Notes under the pieces: generated by a model
The model's input: only the letters and a program-made list of their open reading frames with translations
The model's database searches: none
Told to the model about the DNA's origin: nothing
Program-made: the position numbers and the translations under genes
Assembly (NCBI RefSeq): GCF_918698085.1
Contig: NZ_CAKKLP010000005.1
Coordinates: 248,001 to 312,000, forward strand
Reading direction: 5' to 3'
From: Chryseobacterium sp. Bi04
GTDB taxonomy: Bacteria > Bacteroidota > Bacteroidia > Flavobacteriales > Weeksellaceae
Length of the DNA stretch: 64,000 bases
Part shown: positions 34,096 through 43,848 of the stretch, one piece after another
How the letters are laid out: every line of letters begins with the position of its first letter
Numbering within the stretch: the stretch's first letter is position 1

Positions 34096-34806
34096 TTAAT
34101 TCTTTGGTTGTTGAGATTGTATTATTTCATCCATTTTTTTTAACTGTCCGGAGGTCAATTTTGATCCGGCACTTTGTTTATAGTTTGGATTTGGATTAGC
34201 TCCTGAATTTAAAAGATTAGCTTTAACTGTTTTGGGTGAAACATCTTTCGACTTTTGATTAACATCAGAAACTTTATCCCTGTTCTCCCAAGGATGATCT
34301 AATCCAGCAGAGTGTCCAGATTCATGATTAAAAGATCTTGCAATATCACTATTTCCTCTTTTGGTACCATCAACTGTGCCCGTAACTGTAAATGAATTTT
34401 CTTGAGTTTCCCCTAATGTTGCAGTAACGCCTCCTTTAAATTTTGAAAATTCTTCACCATTTTCATTAGTTATAACCTCACTTGTTTGATTTACAATTTC
34501 AACTTTCATGGTCGCTTTATCTGAAATAATCAATTCAGCTTTTGCTCCGTCTGCTCCATAAGTCTTCGAAAAATCTTTTTTTATGAATTCTACTAATTGA
34601 TTAAACTGTTTATCTTTAAGTTTGGTATTATTATTAATAGATACAGCAAGTTGTCGATTAGTCGTTATGCCTTTATCATTTTTTGTAGAAGCCCATTCTA
34701 ATCCTTCCAGTTCTCTCCCATCAACAACTCTATTCTCTGAAAAGTTATAGTGTGATTGATAAGCATATTTTTCACTTAAAGGGTCAACATTGAAAAACCT
34801 GCCCAT
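34096..34806 (-). CDS. Displaced RHS tip with HExxH metalloprotease domain (tip 2), frameshifted from its core
   Basis: 236 residues starting at MGRFFNVDPLSEKY inside the RHS core motif, followed by NRVVDGRELEGLE and an effector domain with HESGHSAGLDH (about residues 159-169), a zincin site. The effector differs from tip 1 apart from this motif. The frame is broken from the core sequence on its right (34807-34988) by one missing base near 34865, where GGACAG in the full gene is GGCAG here. The ATG used here may not be a real start; the gene may be silent. Confidence 0.65.
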   Translation of the reverse strand: MGRFFNVDPLSEKYAYQSHYNFSENRVVDGRELEGLEWASTKNDKGITTNRQLAVSINNNTKLKDKQFNQLVEFIKKDFSKTYGADGAKAELIISDKATMKVEIVNQTSEVITNENGEEFSKFKGGVTATLGETQENSFTVTGTVDGTKRGNSDIARSFNHESGHSAGLDHPWENRDKVSDVNQKSKDVSPKTVKANLLNSGANPNPNYKQSAGSKLTSGQLKKMDEIIQSQQPKN

Positions 34807-34957
34807 CGCAGCATCATAATTCCTCCATCTGTAAGAACTCCATCCTGTCTCTTGTTGTTTTTCCTGCCCTGGCTAGAATAGGTATAATTTGGCGTTATTG
34901 AATTACTCGTACCTAATTCTCCCCCAAATTCCAGTCCAAAAGGATAATAGTGGGTAA
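34698..34957 (-). repeat. RHS-core homology copy 2
   Basis: About 260 bases closely matching 36073-36340 and 33209-33470. Such homology just before the variable tip is what would permit exchange of tips by recombination. It contains the one-base deletion described for tip 2. Confidence 0.75.
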
Positions 34958-34988
34958 CTAACTTTCTTTCTGTAGTAAATAGTTTCAT
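34807..34988 (-). pseudogene. RHS-core lead of tip 2, out of frame
   Basis: Encodes MKLFTTERKLVTHYYPFGLE, then the core segment through TPNYTYSSQG, then runs out of frame (RKNNKRQDG instead of QEK.. ETGW). It begins with its own ATG at 34988 and lacks any upstream RHS shell. Restoring one base would join it to tip 2 at 34096-34806 to give a protein of about 297 residues. Confidence 0.7.
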
Positions 34989-35155
34989 TTTTGCAATCGG
35001 AAAATATCTGATTACATTGAAAATTAGGGTATTGAAATCAATACCCTAATTATTTATAACATTCTCTTGATTTAGAGAGTACAAGAAGTACTAGCTTTTT
35101 TGTCGTAAATTAGATAGCAACTCCAACTTCCATTAAAAAAACTAATAAATCTAAA

Positions 35156-35458
35156 CTATTCTCCATGAGTGTATTTAACTACTTTTTTAGTTTTTACATT
35201 TATTTCAGCATAAGCCACACCACCTATCATATCTTTTGGATAACTTCCACGTACAGTATAAATACTATCATTTTTTTGTTTTACAATAAATGGTTTTTGT
35301 TTACTAATGGTAGATTTACCATAAATTTCATTCCATTTTTTTTCAGCGAGAATCAATGCAACCTCTTTATCAGATCCAACAATTTGGCGTTCATTTCTTG
35401 CTGTATTTTTACAGCAAGAAAATAAAACAAATAATAAGATATAGTTTTTCATAATCAT
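35156..35458 (-). CDS. Lipoprotein with NTF2-like immunity fold, partner of the full-length RHS toxin
   Basis: 100 residues with a short signal and lipobox (VLFSC, then CKN). The rest has the pattern AEKKWNEIYGKSTI ... PFIVKQKNDSIYTVRGSYP ... GGVAYAEINVKTKKVVKYTHG, which resembles the NTF2-fold immunity family of polymorphic-toxin systems. Its ATG overlaps the RHS stop codon in ATGA. The very short mature protein after the lipid anchor fits a periplasmic immunity factor. Confidence 0.7.
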   Translation of the reverse strand: MIMKNYILLFVLFSCCKNTARNERQIVGSDKEVALILAEKKWNEIYGKSTISKQKPFIVKQKNDSIYTVRGSYPKDMIGGVAYAEINVKTKKVVKYTHGE

Positions 35459-38400
35459 TGATTTTTAGGTTTAAGGTTATTTTTCAATACGATTTCATTT
35501 TTTTTATTCTCATCTAATGATTTTAGAGCACCGTCTAATTTAGGTTTTTGGAAGGTAGAAGTCTTAGGCTTTGTTAAATAATCTCCATCAGAAGGACTAG
35601 GATTTTTTACTGGATCAATCTTATTTTGCCTTTCTAAAGAGCTGGGATCACTTGGCATATTTTTTCTTAGCGTTTTTTCTGTACCTGAACTTTGATCAAA
35701 ATATTTTAATAATCCTCCGGGTGTTACAAGGAATGCATCTAACTTTATTTTATTTGCATAACCAATATCTCCTCCTGGTTCACCTACTTCTCCAGAGAAA
35801 TTCTCATCATCATATTCTTTATTATCATTTCCATGGGAATGAATATAAGCACTGGCAGTCGCTCCTTCTGGTAACCAAGTATTAATTTTACTCTTTGGAA
35901 TACCATGTTCATTTCCTTTTGCAGGAGTATTATAAGCATAATATTTTTTTCCATCTACAGACATGGAATAAATAAATGCCATATACTCTCGTTTATTTAG
36001 AATTGACTTTCCATTATATTGTTGTCCAAAATTAGCAGCAGCATCCTCTCTCTTATTAAATAAAATATGTGGTTCTAAACCTTCCAATTCCCTTGCGTCA
36101 ACAACTCTATTACCACTGAAAGCATATGTTGACCATGTATTATACTTTTCACTTAACGGGTCAACATTAAAAAACCTCCCCATCGCAGCATCATAATTTC
36201 GCCACTTGTAGGAACTCCATCCCGTTTCCATCTGTTTTTCTTGTCCTTGGCTGGAATAGGTATAATTTGGTGTAATTGAATTACTTGTACCTAACTCTCC
36301 CCCAAATTCTAATCCGAAAGGATAGTAATGGTTGGTTCTGTCTATTTTTACATTTCCGGAAGCATCTTTATAATACGCTAGCCTGATGTTTCCTACCTGA
36401 TCTGTATAGTTGTAAATATACTTATTTTGAACGAAATCATAATATCCTTCAGTAGTAGGTACAAAGTTCAGCTCATTATCAGTATATTGAAACCCATCTA
36501 AATAATGAGTAGTGCTAATAGTTTCCATATTGGTTCTTCCTGATCCATAGGTATAGATTTTTCTTAGCTTACTACCAGCAGCATTATAAAGGTATCTGGT
36601 GTTGACATTATAGGTATTATGAAAATCATGTGATTCATATTCCCTATCAAATTTTATGTAGTTGGGAAGATTGAGGTAATTGTAATCAATCTGCAACATC
36701 CCTCTATCAACATGACTGGTCATATTCCCATTATTATCATAGGTGATAAGATTGCTGGAAATATCCGGATAACCTCCATAATTTCCTGATGTATCGGCTA
36801 CTGTATTAAGCCTGTTCCCTGTATAGGTATAGCTAAGGTTATCCATCACTATAGCTCCTACATTTGATAACAACCTGTTTCTTTTTAGGGTTTGGATATT
36901 TCCGTTTACATCATAACTTAGTGTTTCATTATAGTAATTATTCTGTGGAACCGTGACAGTAGGTTCTGAGTAAATTCCATTCTTTAGCCTATCCAATCCG
37001 TCATACTGATAATTATACCTTCTCAGTTTACTATCATCCGAAGTTGACCAGTCTATTTCTGCGATATTTCCATTGTATTTTCCTGCAGAAACGTTGGCAT
37101 AAGAAGGATTATGATATTTGATTTCATAGGCAAAAAACTTCCCATTCAAGCTGGCAGGATCATTGACTTTGGTAAGCCATCCCCTGATATTGTAAGAAAG
37201 ATCTACAGATTGCAAAGGTGTTCCTGTAGTATTGCCTGTCTTTTTATTAACAAGCTGCCCGATCTCATTGTAAGTATTTTCTGCCAGTAATTCTTCCGGA
37301 TTGGTATTCACCTGGTGATATTGTTTCAGAATCCTCTTTTGATTATCGTAAACAAATCTTTCCTTGATTTTCACCTCCGTGTCAGAAGGACTTTTAAGAT
37401 GCCAGGTGTAGCTCTCTTCCACCATACCGGAAAAATCAACCTTAAAATCTTTTTTGGTATACCCGCCAAGATGGTTCCAGCTCTTTTCCCCAACTTTCCT
37501 ACCTTTTGTATCGTAATAAAAGTAAGTTTTGGTCCAGTTGTCATCTTCAATGTTTTTTACATAAGAGGCAGTGGGCATATTGAGAGTGGATACCCCACCA
37601 TTAGCAGTACCATCGTCACTAATTACAAATTGATCAAGAATTTTAGATGGCGGAAATTCTTTTGTATCCCGTGGGTAGCTATCATAATAATTGACTGTTA
37701 ATACCGTAGATATTGCACCTGCAAAATAATTATCCGTATAATACACCATTATCCCATTCTTATTAAATCCGGAGGTAGTGGGTGTTTCAGTAACAATCAT
37801 ATTATTAATCAGATATTGGTACACAATCCTTTCTTCTGCCCCCGTAATTAAACCTGTGTAGGCCAGCCTGCCCAACTGATCGTATTTTGTGAGCATCCAT
37901 TTACTTTGGGCACGTAGGTTAACATCCTGTGAAAGAATAGGCCTATCAGCATTATCATAGACTGTATATTCCCAGCCTTTTCCTGGTAGCTTTTTTTCAA
38001 CCTCTCTGCCCTGTCCGTCATAACGATACTGGTAACATAATTCATCCAGAATCGACTGGCTGATCACATTATTATTTTGTTCAACTTGTTTGATTGCTAA
38101 TGACGGAATTATAAATACTTTCTGATTGTATTCGTTATAAACATAGTAAGTATCTATATTCTGGGTTCCATCATTCTTTCTTATAAGTAATGTCTGTCCA
38201 CGCGCATTTTCAAACTGAGTGACAGGATTTCCATCTTCATCGGTTACCGTATTTTTATACAGTGTGCCTGCATTATGAAAACCATTGCCAGCAGCAACAG
38301 GTATAGAATTAACAGTAGTTGAAATGCCATTTGCCGTACTTATAGAGGTACTTGTTACAAACTGCTTTACTTCATTCCCGGTGTTGCTTTCATATTTGTA

Positions 38401-38865
38401 TTTTGTGGAATGTCCTGATCCCAATTTCCAAACATCGCCTGCCTGTCCCTGTTGTAGAACCCTGTCCAGAGGGGAACTTTCTATTTCTTTTTCAGCATAG
38501 GCATTGCTTACTCCATAATAAGAATTAGCTGTATTTTCATTCATTACTCCTGAATGGATGGATGAATTTTGTGTAGCTATTGGAACCGGAAGTATATCCT
38601 TGGTTTGCCTGCCGAATACATCATAGGTAATGGGCGTAACGAGGTCTTTCCCTGTTGTTGTGGCTTTTACATTGATGATCTGCTTGGGTCTTCCCAATCC
38701 GTCAAAATAAGTGATGGTTTCTGATTTCTGGGTACAATCACCATTCAGGCAGGTATTGGACTGGATATAGTTTTCCGTTTGCGTTTGTGCATTGGATAAT
38801 GATAAGGTTGATATAGACAATAAACCTGTTATTGCCAATAACTTTTTAATAAATTGCTTTTTCAT
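35455..38865 (-). CDS. RHS/YD-repeat polymorphic toxin (DUF6443-type) with JAMM/DUF4329-like tip
   Basis: 1136 residues. Signal peptide (to SLSNAQ), a DUF6443-like N-terminal region (TYFDGLGRPKQIINVKATTTG), many YD repeats, then the RHS-associated core (HYYPFGLEFGG ... MGRFFNVDPLSEKY ... ELEGLE, ending near residue 930). The variable tip of ~200 residues has HSHG near residue 1008, followed by Ser and Asp in FSGEVGEPGGD, reminiscent of the JAMM metal site in DUF4329-like effectors. The RHS shell is expected to enclose the tip. Preceded by the TcB-like gene (8 bases) and followed by an overlapping immunity gene. Confidence 0.88.
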   Translation of the reverse strand: MKKQFIKKLLAITGLLSISTLSLSNAQTQTENYIQSNTCLNGDCTQKSETITYFDGLGRPKQIINVKATTTGKDLVTPITYDVFGRQTKDILPVPIATQNSSIHSGVMNENTANSYYGVSNAYAEKEIESSPLDRVLQQGQAGDVWKLGSGHSTKYKYESNTGNEVKQFVTSTSISTANGISTTVNSIPVAAGNGFHNAGTLYKNTVTDEDGNPVTQFENARGQTLLIRKNDGTQNIDTYYVYNEYNQKVFIIPSLAIKQVEQNNNVISQSILDELCYQYRYDGQGREVEKKLPGKGWEYTVYDNADRPILSQDVNLRAQSKWMLTKYDQLGRLAYTGLITGAEERIVYQYLINNMIVTETPTTSGFNKNGIMVYYTDNYFAGAISTVLTVNYYDSYPRDTKEFPPSKILDQFVISDDGTANGGVSTLNMPTASYVKNIEDDNWTKTYFYYDTKGRKVGEKSWNHLGGYTKKDFKVDFSGMVEESYTWHLKSPSDTEVKIKERFVYDNQKRILKQYHQVNTNPEELLAENTYNEIGQLVNKKTGNTTGTPLQSVDLSYNIRGWLTKVNDPASLNGKFFAYEIKYHNPSYANVSAGKYNGNIAEIDWSTSDDSKLRRYNYQYDGLDRLKNGIYSEPTVTVPQNNYYNETLSYDVNGNIQTLKRNRLLSNVGAIVMDNLSYTYTGNRLNTVADTSGNYGGYPDISSNLITYDNNGNMTSHVDRGMLQIDYNYLNLPNYIKFDREYESHDFHNTYNVNTRYLYNAAGSKLRKIYTYGSGRTNMETISTTHYLDGFQYTDNELNFVPTTEGYYDFVQNKYIYNYTDQVGNIRLAYYKDASGNVKIDRTNHYYPFGLEFGGELGTSNSITPNYTYSSQGQEKQMETGWSSYKWRNYDAAMGRFFNVDPLSEKYNTWSTYAFSGNRVVDARELEGLEPHILFNKREDAAANFGQQYNGKSILNKREYMAFIYSMSVDGKKYYAYNTPAKGNEHGIPKSKINTWLPEGATASAYIHSHGNDNKEYDDENFSGEVGEPGGDIGYANKIKLDAFLVTPGGLLKYFDQSSGTEKTLRKNMPSDPSSLERQNKIDPVKNPSPSDGDYLTKPKTSTFQKPKLDGALKSLDENKKNEIVLKNNLKPKNQ
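36073..36340 (-). repeat. RHS-core end in the full-length gene (reference copy)
   Basis: Encodes the segment from HYYPFGLEFGGELG through MGRFFNVDPLSEKY to ELEGLE. Similar copies lie at 34698-34957 and 33209-33540, in the same orientation and each followed by a different effector domain. Confidence 0.8.
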
Positions 38866-38873
38866 AATTGGTG

Positions 38874-41800
38874 TTAAGGTTTATAGTTATACGTGAATTG
38901 CTTAATGGCTCTCATGATGTAATTTCCCGAAGCGTCTTTTTCCCTGACCTTTACTTCTTTGAGCCTGTTTCCAGTATCATAGATATACTGCTCTCTGACC
39001 CCTGATGGTGGGATAATATGAGTTACGCCCACCAAAGGATCATAAGTATACTTTGTGACCGAACCTACCGGCTTGAAATTCTCAAAGGCTAAAAGCAATG
39101 CTCCTTCTTTTGTTGGATCAGCAGCATCTTCATTCGACTTAGCTACAATTTCAGAGATAAGGCTTTCAACCTGGCTATAGGTAGCTCCAACAATCTCTGC
39201 AATTGGCGCAGTCTTATTATATCCCCAGACAATACTGACTGGAATACCATCCTTTTTAGTGTATTGCAGAATATTCCCCTGTTCATCATATTTATCAAAA
39301 CTGACCTCTTTAGAATTTGCATTGTTTAGATTATCGTAACTTAAAATAGATACAGGAAGTACCAGATTTCCAGTAGCAACATGTGGTAAAACCGTTGGAT
39401 AAATGGTCTCTGTTCTGGAAAGGGTTTTTGTTACATTATTCACCGTTTGCACCGTTTTCGTTTCCAAAGGGATTCCAATCATATTTTTACCAATCATCAG
39501 TGGGTTTCCTTTTTCATGAGCATACTGGTAGCTTGTCTCCTGAGTAGAACCATCCGTAAATACGGTTTTTGAATTGGTTAGCTGATAATGGTTCGGGTTG
39601 GCATAACTACTGTAGCTGGTAGTAGTCATGGTAGAATTATCCGGTAGATATTCTGTTGTTTTTACTTCCGTAGGATTGTAGAACCCATAATAGTTGTCAT
39701 AAAATCCATATGAGACATTGAGGAGCTGATCCTCCGTAGGGTCTGGATAATAGGTAAAATTCTCTTTAAACACATAGTTTTTAAGACTTTTTAGCTGGCT
39801 GTAATCATATTTATAAGTCTTAGAGAGCTGTTTCTTAAAAGCCGAATTTTCATATTGATAACTGTTTTCTTCCAGCAGTAAATAAGATTTTTCTTCTCCA
39901 TAATTGGTATCCGCCGTGTTATAAATCGCGGGTGGCCTTCCTATACTATATTCTGAATTGGGAACATAACTAAACTTTTTCTCTACTGCACTTTTATTTT
40001 CTACAATCTCTGTAATATCGGTATAGGTGACCTTATTTTTTCTATGGTTAAAATTAGGCAGCAGATTATCCTGGCTAGCTGTATAAATATTGACTATTTC
40101 TACGGATGGAAATGTATTGGAACCAGATGTACAAGATCTTGAAGTTTGACGTAGCGCAGCTCCTATATAGTTCAGGTTATAATCGGCAACCGAAGTCTGA
40201 GAACTTGTAATATTGGTAAGAGGGTTATAATAAAACTTCCGGGTATAGCTATGCCCTTCTACATCAGATTCTTTGATGGAGGAAACCCTGCTTCCTCCAA
40301 AATATACGGGTTCATAGGTTGTAACATTATGGGCATTATAGTAAATTCTAGCAGCTCCGGATGAGGCTGCGACTCCCTTAACGTTGTATTCCACTGTATA
40401 GGTATGCCCGGCTACCGTACCTATAGGAGAAGAACCTGACGCGTCAGAATCGAAGTCTTTAGTAGCATTGCCGGCAACTGTACGCACATTGTTTCCTGTT
40501 GTTACATCCGTAATAGTTAGAGTATGCTTGACCAACTTAGGGTCCGGCTCGTAACATCCTTGTACCGGATCAGGACCAGCCACTGCAAAATAATGAATAT
40601 CCTTTCCATTGGAAACAAAAGTAAAGGTCCCTGTGGGAAAATGATGGGACGCATCACAGGGATTATATCGGGCTTCCACACCACCTAACTCCATGATTTC
40701 TTTGGTGGTGGCCCCAGCGCTTGAATTGGGATCATAAAAAATCTCGGAAATTCCTTTGGTGGGATGGGTGATCTGCTTTAAATTCCCTGTTGAAGCCCAT
40801 GATGGCAGCACTTCCCTGTTAGCAGAAAGCATTGTTAAGGGCATATAAGCTCCCATCAATTTAAAAATGCCAAAGTTATTGGTAGGTCCGGGAACAGGGA
40901 AAGGGGAAACATTACTGGCATTATTGGGATAACCATAATAATCAACATTCAAACTGAATCTTGCCGGAAGTTTTTCCAGATTATAATAGCTGAAATCTGT
41001 GCTGGTGTTTTTAGTAACGTTTTTTAATGATTTTAAAAAATGTCTGTTTCTGGTAGTGGTTTCGTTAGAAGGTAGATTATAATACGTAGCGGCAGTTAGT
41101 GCCTGGACATCCTGATATTCCAGGTTATATTTTTCTACCAGTAAATTCCCGTTTTTTATTTCAATGGAAGTCAGAAGGTTATTTTCAGCATTGCTGGTAA
41201 ATAAATCATTTCGTGCTTTTCCATAAATGAAAGAAACATTCTTATTATCTTCTGAAATAAGAGTAAGTCTCGGTTTGTAGGATTGCTGGCTTAGTTTGTT
41301 TTTAACAATATCACTGTAAGTATATTGAACCCCCGTTGGATCACTCGGGCATTTTTGAAGTAGGTTAAACCCTGCATTCAATGAGGAATAATAATTGAGA
41401 TTTTCTGTGATATAAGTAAAATTGGTTTCCCGTTTGTCAGGGCCTATTATTTTATATAAATACCAGCCTGTGATGGCACTCCTGTCAGGCCCTGCGCTTT
41501 GAGTAGTGGACCTTTCAATATTCTCTACCGACCCTCCGAAATAATATTCTGTCCCTGTTTTATCCGTCAATTTAAAACGGAATAGTTTTCCGTATCCAAA
41601 TACAGGTGCATTCAGATCAAAAATTTCAATTTTGACCTTATCTTTTGATTCGGTAAAAACCTGTAAATTACTGTTAATGTAGAAGCTCCCGGATAGTCCA
41701 TTGGCCACCGAAAAATTAAACCAGTCATATTCAGTATCTATTGCATTTCCTGTTCTTGCAGCTTCTTTTATGGCAAGTAAATCAGCGGTTTCACTAATCG

Positions 41801-42155
41801 TTTCAGGTTTCCAGTTGGTGTTATTTTCGTCTGTTTCATCTTTTACAACCCTCGAAATAACGCCCGGAGCGGTCAGCATCCAGGACATTCCAGTGCTAGT
41901 CCCAATATCGTCTGCTCTAACGCCACTGGAGTAGCTTAAAGATATTGGGGTACGGAGCTGGCTATAAATAGGAATCTGATGGGTAAAATCACCGTTGGAA
42001 GATTGTTCAAAACTAATCCTGCTACTGGCAAAGGTTTCCTGGGATGGAGCTACTATTTTGGGTAATCCGTAATTATTATTGGGCTCGGATGACGCCTGGC
42101 CACTGTATAATTGGAATGCCAGAAGCATACAAATGGGCACATTTATTTTTTTCAT
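38874..42155 (-). CDS. Secreted SpvB/TcB-like YD-repeat protein
   Basis: 1093 residues with a signal peptide (to YSGQA). Residues ~55-105 (GDFTHQIPIYSQLRTPISLS, SYSSGVRADDIGT, GMSWMLTAPGVISRVV) match the SpvB/TcdB N-terminal pattern; the C-terminal third has YD-like repeats (KYTYDPLVGVTHI, REQYIYDTGNRLKEVKV). It is eight bases upstream of the RHS toxin gene. In ABC toxins TcB and TcC together form the hollow shell around the toxic tip; this neighbour pair looks like a Sec-exported counterpart. That comparison is an inference from domain order. Confidence 0.75.
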   Translation of the reverse strand: MKKINVPICMLLAFQLYSGQASSEPNNNYGLPKIVAPSQETFASSRISFEQSSNGDFTHQIPIYSQLRTPISLSYSSGVRADDIGTSTGMSWMLTAPGVISRVVKDETDENNTNWKPETISETADLLAIKEAARTGNAIDTEYDWFNFSVANGLSGSFYINSNLQVFTESKDKVKIEIFDLNAPVFGYGKLFRFKLTDKTGTEYYFGGSVENIERSTTQSAGPDRSAITGWYLYKIIGPDKRETNFTYITENLNYYSSLNAGFNLLQKCPSDPTGVQYTYSDIVKNKLSQQSYKPRLTLISEDNKNVSFIYGKARNDLFTSNAENNLLTSIEIKNGNLLVEKYNLEYQDVQALTAATYYNLPSNETTTRNRHFLKSLKNVTKNTSTDFSYYNLEKLPARFSLNVDYYGYPNNASNVSPFPVPGPTNNFGIFKLMGAYMPLTMLSANREVLPSWASTGNLKQITHPTKGISEIFYDPNSSAGATTKEIMELGGVEARYNPCDASHHFPTGTFTFVSNGKDIHYFAVAGPDPVQGCYEPDPKLVKHTLTITDVTTGNNVRTVAGNATKDFDSDASGSSPIGTVAGHTYTVEYNVKGVAASSGAARIYYNAHNVTTYEPVYFGGSRVSSIKESDVEGHSYTRKFYYNPLTNITSSQTSVADYNLNYIGAALRQTSRSCTSGSNTFPSVEIVNIYTASQDNLLPNFNHRKNKVTYTDITEIVENKSAVEKKFSYVPNSEYSIGRPPAIYNTADTNYGEEKSYLLLEENSYQYENSAFKKQLSKTYKYDYSQLKSLKNYVFKENFTYYPDPTEDQLLNVSYGFYDNYYGFYNPTEVKTTEYLPDNSTMTTTSYSSYANPNHYQLTNSKTVFTDGSTQETSYQYAHEKGNPLMIGKNMIGIPLETKTVQTVNNVTKTLSRTETIYPTVLPHVATGNLVLPVSILSYDNLNNANSKEVSFDKYDEQGNILQYTKKDGIPVSIVWGYNKTAPIAEIVGATYSQVESLISEIVAKSNEDAADPTKEGALLLAFENFKPVGSVTKYTYDPLVGVTHIIPPSGVREQYIYDTGNRLKEVKVREKDASGNYIMRAIKQFTYNYKP

Positions 42156-42168
42156 GATTCGTCGTTTT

Positions 42169-43815
42169 TTATTTCTTAATCAGTTTAGCATTCGCTGTTT
42201 TATTCGTATCCGTTTTTATGGTCACCAGATAAGCACCCTGAATCAGAGCCTGGGTATTGATTTTGGTAACATTATTTTTAGTTTTTATATTCTGAAGCTG
42301 TCTTCCGCTCATGTCGTACAGCATAATGTCAGCTTCCTTAAAGTCAAAGCCTATTTCTACATAAGCATAATCTGAAACCGGATTCGGATAGATTTTGATA
42401 TCATTCTTTTCTATTAGCTGATCCACCTGTTTGTCTCCCAGCTTCACAATCTTCCAGTTTTCTTTTCCTAATTCCTCAGCACTGGTTCCGGCCAGAATAA
42501 TTGAGCCGTCTCTGTTAAGTTTCAGATCCGAAAGTCTCTCCTCTCTTTTTCTCGAGTCACCATTTACATGTTTTCTCCACTGTTCATTACCGTTGCCATC
42601 CAGATACAACATCCAGAAGGTTTCATCGTCCTTTTCTATTCTTCCTTCCGACTGAGTATAACCACCCAACAATATTCCTTTGGTGGCATCTTGATTCTTG
42701 GCTCTCGGCTCTTGGCTCTGAATCACATTCATTCCCATCAAAATATCCCTGTTCTTGAAATTATAGGATTTCTGCCAGATTTCTTCACCTCTTTCATTCA
42801 GTGAGATCAGCCAAAGGTCTGTACCTTCTTCTATGCCCACTGATTTATTTCCGGATCTTTCGGATCTGGATTCTCCTCCAATGATAAAACCGGTTGAAGT
42901 TAAAGCCAGGGTTCTGATATGGTCATCGCCTTTTCCTCCAAAGTTCTTTTCCCATTCTAGTTTTCCATTTTTATCCAGTTTGACGATCCAGTAGTCGCCT
43001 TCACCGAAGTTGCTGCTGGCTTTTGGCATTTGGCTAATGGCTATTGAGTTAACCGGTCTTTCAGTCGAAGGTTTAGTCTCAGGATTCCCAACCCCGGAAC
43101 CTGAACCCCGAACCTCGGAACTCCTCGAATAGATTCCTAGTAATGCTCCACCGTCTTTTGTGGGGATCATTTTCTCGACTTCATCTAGTCCTCTTCCCCC
43201 TAGAATAAGCTGAGACAGTTCTTTCCCTTCTTTATCCAGCCTGGTGATCCAGACATCTTTTGAACCATAGCCTTTGGATGAATTTTGAATATTTCCCGCT
43301 ACAAAAAATCCTAAGTCGGTGGTCTGAATCACTGCTTTGGCTTCTTCATCTGAAGATGTTCCCAAGGTTTTCTGCCACAGTTCATCACCAAATTCATTCA
43401 GCCTGATCAGCCAGATATCCGATCCGCCTTTGGAATCTTCTTTTTTATCCAGTCCTTTGCTTGAATATGTGGTACCTGAAACCAGAAATCCACCATCCTG
43501 GGTGGTCACCGTTCCTGATAAATAATCATGGTTTTGTCCGGCAAAATATTTCTCCCAAACCTGTTCCCCTTGCTGGTTAAGTTTTACCAAATGGAAATCG
43601 TAGCCGTTGTTTGGCTTTTGGCTACCAGTAGCTGGCGACTGGCTTTTAGCCTGAATTGAGCTTCCTGTGATAAGATATTGCTGATCAATAGTGGTGATTA
43701 CCTGATTGAGAAAATCCTGAGTGGAAGATTTGATGTCTTTCTGCCAAATCACTTCCTGGGCAGAGAGGCTCAGGATGGTGCATAGAGTACATGCACCCAA
43801 GTAGAGTTTTTTCAT
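42169..43815 (-). CDS. T9SS cargo protein with beta-propeller-like repeats and C-terminal sorting domain
   Basis: 548 residues: signal peptide (to LSLSAQ), six or more repeats of the pattern D.W..KLD..G...W.K.FGG....D....L..T.DGG....G, then a type A sorting domain (KIYPNPVSDYAYVEI ... GAYLVTIKT ... KLIKK). PorU would remove the domain during T9SS export. It is the first gene of the RHS operon, 13 bases before the TcB-like gene, so it may be a surface component of the toxin system. Three loops are enlarged by low-complexity segments encoded by repeat-like DNA (near 43604-43650, 43018-43125 and 42700-42730). Confidence 0.88.
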   Translation of the reverse strand: MKKLYLGACTLCTILSLSAQEVIWQKDIKSSTQDFLNQVITTIDQQYLITGSSIQAKSQSPATGSQKPNNGYDFHLVKLNQQGEQVWEKYFAGQNHDYLSGTVTTQDGGFLVSGTTYSSKGLDKKEDSKGGSDIWLIRLNEFGDELWQKTLGTSSDEEAKAVIQTTDLGFFVAGNIQNSSKGYGSKDVWITRLDKEGKELSQLILGGRGLDEVEKMIPTKDGGALLGIYSRSSEVRGSGSGVGNPETKPSTERPVNSIAISQMPKASSNFGEGDYWIVKLDKNGKLEWEKNFGGKGDDHIRTLALTSTGFIIGGESRSERSGNKSVGIEEGTDLWLISLNERGEEIWQKSYNFKNRDILMGMNVIQSQEPRAKNQDATKGILLGGYTQSEGRIEKDDETFWMLYLDGNGNEQWRKHVNGDSRKREERLSDLKLNRDGSIILAGTSAEELGKENWKIVKLGDKQVDQLIEKNDIKIYPNPVSDYAYVEIGFDFKEADIMLYDMSGRQLQNIKTKNNVTKINTQALIQGAYLVTIKTDTNKTANAKLIKK

Positions 43816-43848
43816 CTGTTGTTTTTTAATTACTTATTTAAAATTCTT

